Source: an uncultured Corynebacterium sp. (GTDB taxonomy: Bacteria; Actinomycetota; Actinomycetes; Mycobacteriales; Mycobacteriaceae). Taken from it: 6,836 nt of DNA. The notes under the pieces were generated by a model that did not search any database, was not told the DNA's origin, and saw only the letters and a list, made by a program, of their open reading frames with translations. The stretch's first letter is position 1, and each line of letters starts with the position of its first letter. Made by a program: the position numbers and the translations under genes. The stretch spans positions 1 to 6,836 of the forward strand of contig NZ_CAMXWS010000057.1 in NCBI RefSeq assembly GCF_947253065.1. The letters are read 5' to 3'. Positions 6,558 to 6,836 of the stretch are shown piece by piece.

Positions 6558-6563
6558 ACTATC
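6558..6563 (-). promoter_or_regulatory. Candidate -10 box for a leaderless MFS transcript
   Basis: GATAGT read leftward ends five bases before the ATG at 6552, a spacing that would start transcription at or next to the A of the start codon. The lack of any Shine-Dalgarno sequence fits. Leaderless mRNAs are common in Corynebacterium. No good -35 box is seen. A perfect palindrome GCACGCGTGC (6567-6576) lies just upstream and could be an operator. Confidence 0.4.
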
Positions 6564-6602
6564 CAAGCACGCGTGCGTGACACAGACCACATCGGGGGAC
6601 CC

Positions 6603-6632
6603 TTGCGGAATTAGGCGAGCCTAACCTATAGT
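6603..6632 (+). promoter_or_regulatory. Rightward promoter overlapping the DtxR box
   Basis: TTGCGG (6603-6608) and TATAGT (6627-6632) are 18 bases apart. TATAGT fits the corynebacterial -10 consensus TANANT, and the -35 box keeps the TTG. Transcription would start near G6640. The DtxR box fills the spacer and covers half of the -10, the classic arrangement for iron-dependent repression. Confidence 0.6.
6611..6629. promoter_or_regulatory. DtxR/IdeR iron-regulator binding site
   Basis: TTAGGCGAGCCTAACCTAT matches the DtxR consensus TTAGGTTAGCCTAACCTAA at 16 of 19 positions. The three differences are at positions 6, 7 and 19. The right half (GCCTAACCTA) is perfect. DtxR with Fe2+ binds such sites and represses iron-uptake genes in corynebacteria. 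The position over the rightward promoter predicts repression of that transcript when iron is plentiful. Confidence 0.8.
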
Positions 6633-6639
6633 CATTTTT

Positions 6640-6765
6640 GGGATCGGAATTAGCCGAATCTCGTTGCGAAAATCAGGTCGCGTCACCCCGGGTTCCTCCA
6701 GCCCCGGCTAAGCGCACAAAAGGACCGCCACTGCTTTCTGGGAGCAGCGGCGGTCCTTCTTCTTA
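6640..6765 (+). ncRNA. Candidate iron-repressed small RNA
   Basis: The predicted transcript runs from the rightward promoter start (about 6640) to the end of the terminator (about 6760-6765), roughly 120 nt. TTAGCCG (6650-6656) and CGGCTAA (6705-6711) can pair as a closing stem. Inside it are ACCCCGGG and TTCCTCC (6693-6699); the latter is complementary to a Shine-Dalgarno sequence and would be a natural pairing seed. CGGG and CCCG flank it, so it may sit in a hairpin loop. No plausible coding frame with a ribosome site is visible. The design resembles MrsI, the IdeR-controlled sRNA of mycobacteria, but I claim no sequence homology. The existence of the transcript is an inference from promoter plus terminator. 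Confidence 0.5.
6720..6758. terminator. Strong bidirectional intrinsic terminator
   Basis: AAGGACCGCC (6720-6729) pairs perfectly with GGCGGTCCTT (6749-6758). After one A/C mismatch the stem continues for five more pairs (CTGCT with AGCAG) around a seven-base loop. Rightward it runs into CTTCTTCTTA, leftward into TTTTG, so it may work in both directions. It could end the candidate sRNA, a leftward gene beyond the right edge, or both. Confidence 0.8.
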
Positions 6766-6803
6766 TGCGGGGCGTGAACTTAGGGTTAAGTAGCAGAATG
6801 TGT

Positions 6804-6834
6804 GTCTGATTCTTGTGATTTCCGCAGATCAGAC
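6804..6834. repeat. Inverted repeat at the right edge
   Basis: GTCTGAT (6804-6810) and ATCAGAC (6828-6834) are perfect complements with a 17-base spacer. It could be an operator or a weak hairpin belonging to a gene outside the window. I see no coding sequence in 6759-6836. Confidence 0.4.
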
Positions 6835-6836
6835 TA

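Noticed and set aside
6646..6664. Possible second DtxR box, because GGAATTAG is repeated from 6607
   Set aside because: Beyond TTAG the sequence departs from the consensus almost everywhere, so it is only an 8-base direct repeat.
6670..6712. tRNA-like segment because of GGTTC followed by a GC-rich stem
   Set aside because: No seven-base acceptor stem, anticodon arm or full T-loop (GGTTCGAATCC type) is present.
6685..6835. Leftward open frame entering from the right edge with about 50 codons
   Set aside because: It runs straight through the strong terminator, has an Arg-rich composition unlike a protein, and ends inside the stem-closed element; it is probably open by chance.

Overview
The window looks like chromosomal DNA of a Corynebacterium or close relative. 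The two-component pair at 783-2671 matches, as I remember it, the haem-responsive HrrS/HrrA system of C. glutamicum and C. diphtheriae. Around it are an actinobacterial Lsr2 nucleoid protein, coryneform-type lipoproteins, a TM0106-type nuclease and a near-consensus DtxR box. The DNA is moderately GC-rich and codon use looks uniform. I see no insertion sequence, phage gene, tRNA, rRNA or CRISPR array. All family names come from reading the sequence, not from a search.

Layout, left to right: (1) two leftward lipoprotein genes, the first running off the left edge and the second DUF2020-like; (2) the divergent hrrS-hrrA operon, whose start codons overlap and whose hrrS start lies only a few bases from the lipoprotein start; (3) a convergent lsr2 gene with an AT-rich upstream region, preceded by a leftward gene for a Lys/Glu-rich protein with one membrane segment; (4) a rightward RecB/RNase H-type nuclease (TM0106 family) with a four-cysteine pattern; (5) a leftward YnfM-type MFS transporter that overlaps the nuclease gene tail-to-tail by 44 bases; (6) a 284-base gene-free right end.

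The right end is the most interesting part. A 16/19 match to the DtxR/IdeR operator (6611-6629) sits inside a good rightward promoter (TTGCGG, 18 bases, TATAGT). About 90 bases after the predicted start there is a strong hairpin terminator (6720-6758). No reading frame there looks like a gene. The simplest reading is an iron-repressed small RNA of about 120 nt with a UUCCUCC (anti-Shine-Dalgarno) segment and a 7-bp closing stem, similar in design to the IdeR-controlled mycobacterial sRNA MrsI. The MFS gene appears to have its own leaderless promoter, so whether it is also iron-controlled is open.

Taken together, the window has an iron/haem theme: a haem-sensing two-component system next to surface lipoproteins, and an iron-regulator box beside a transporter and a candidate sRNA. 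The Lsr2, coiled-coil and nuclease genes are probably housekeeping neighbours.
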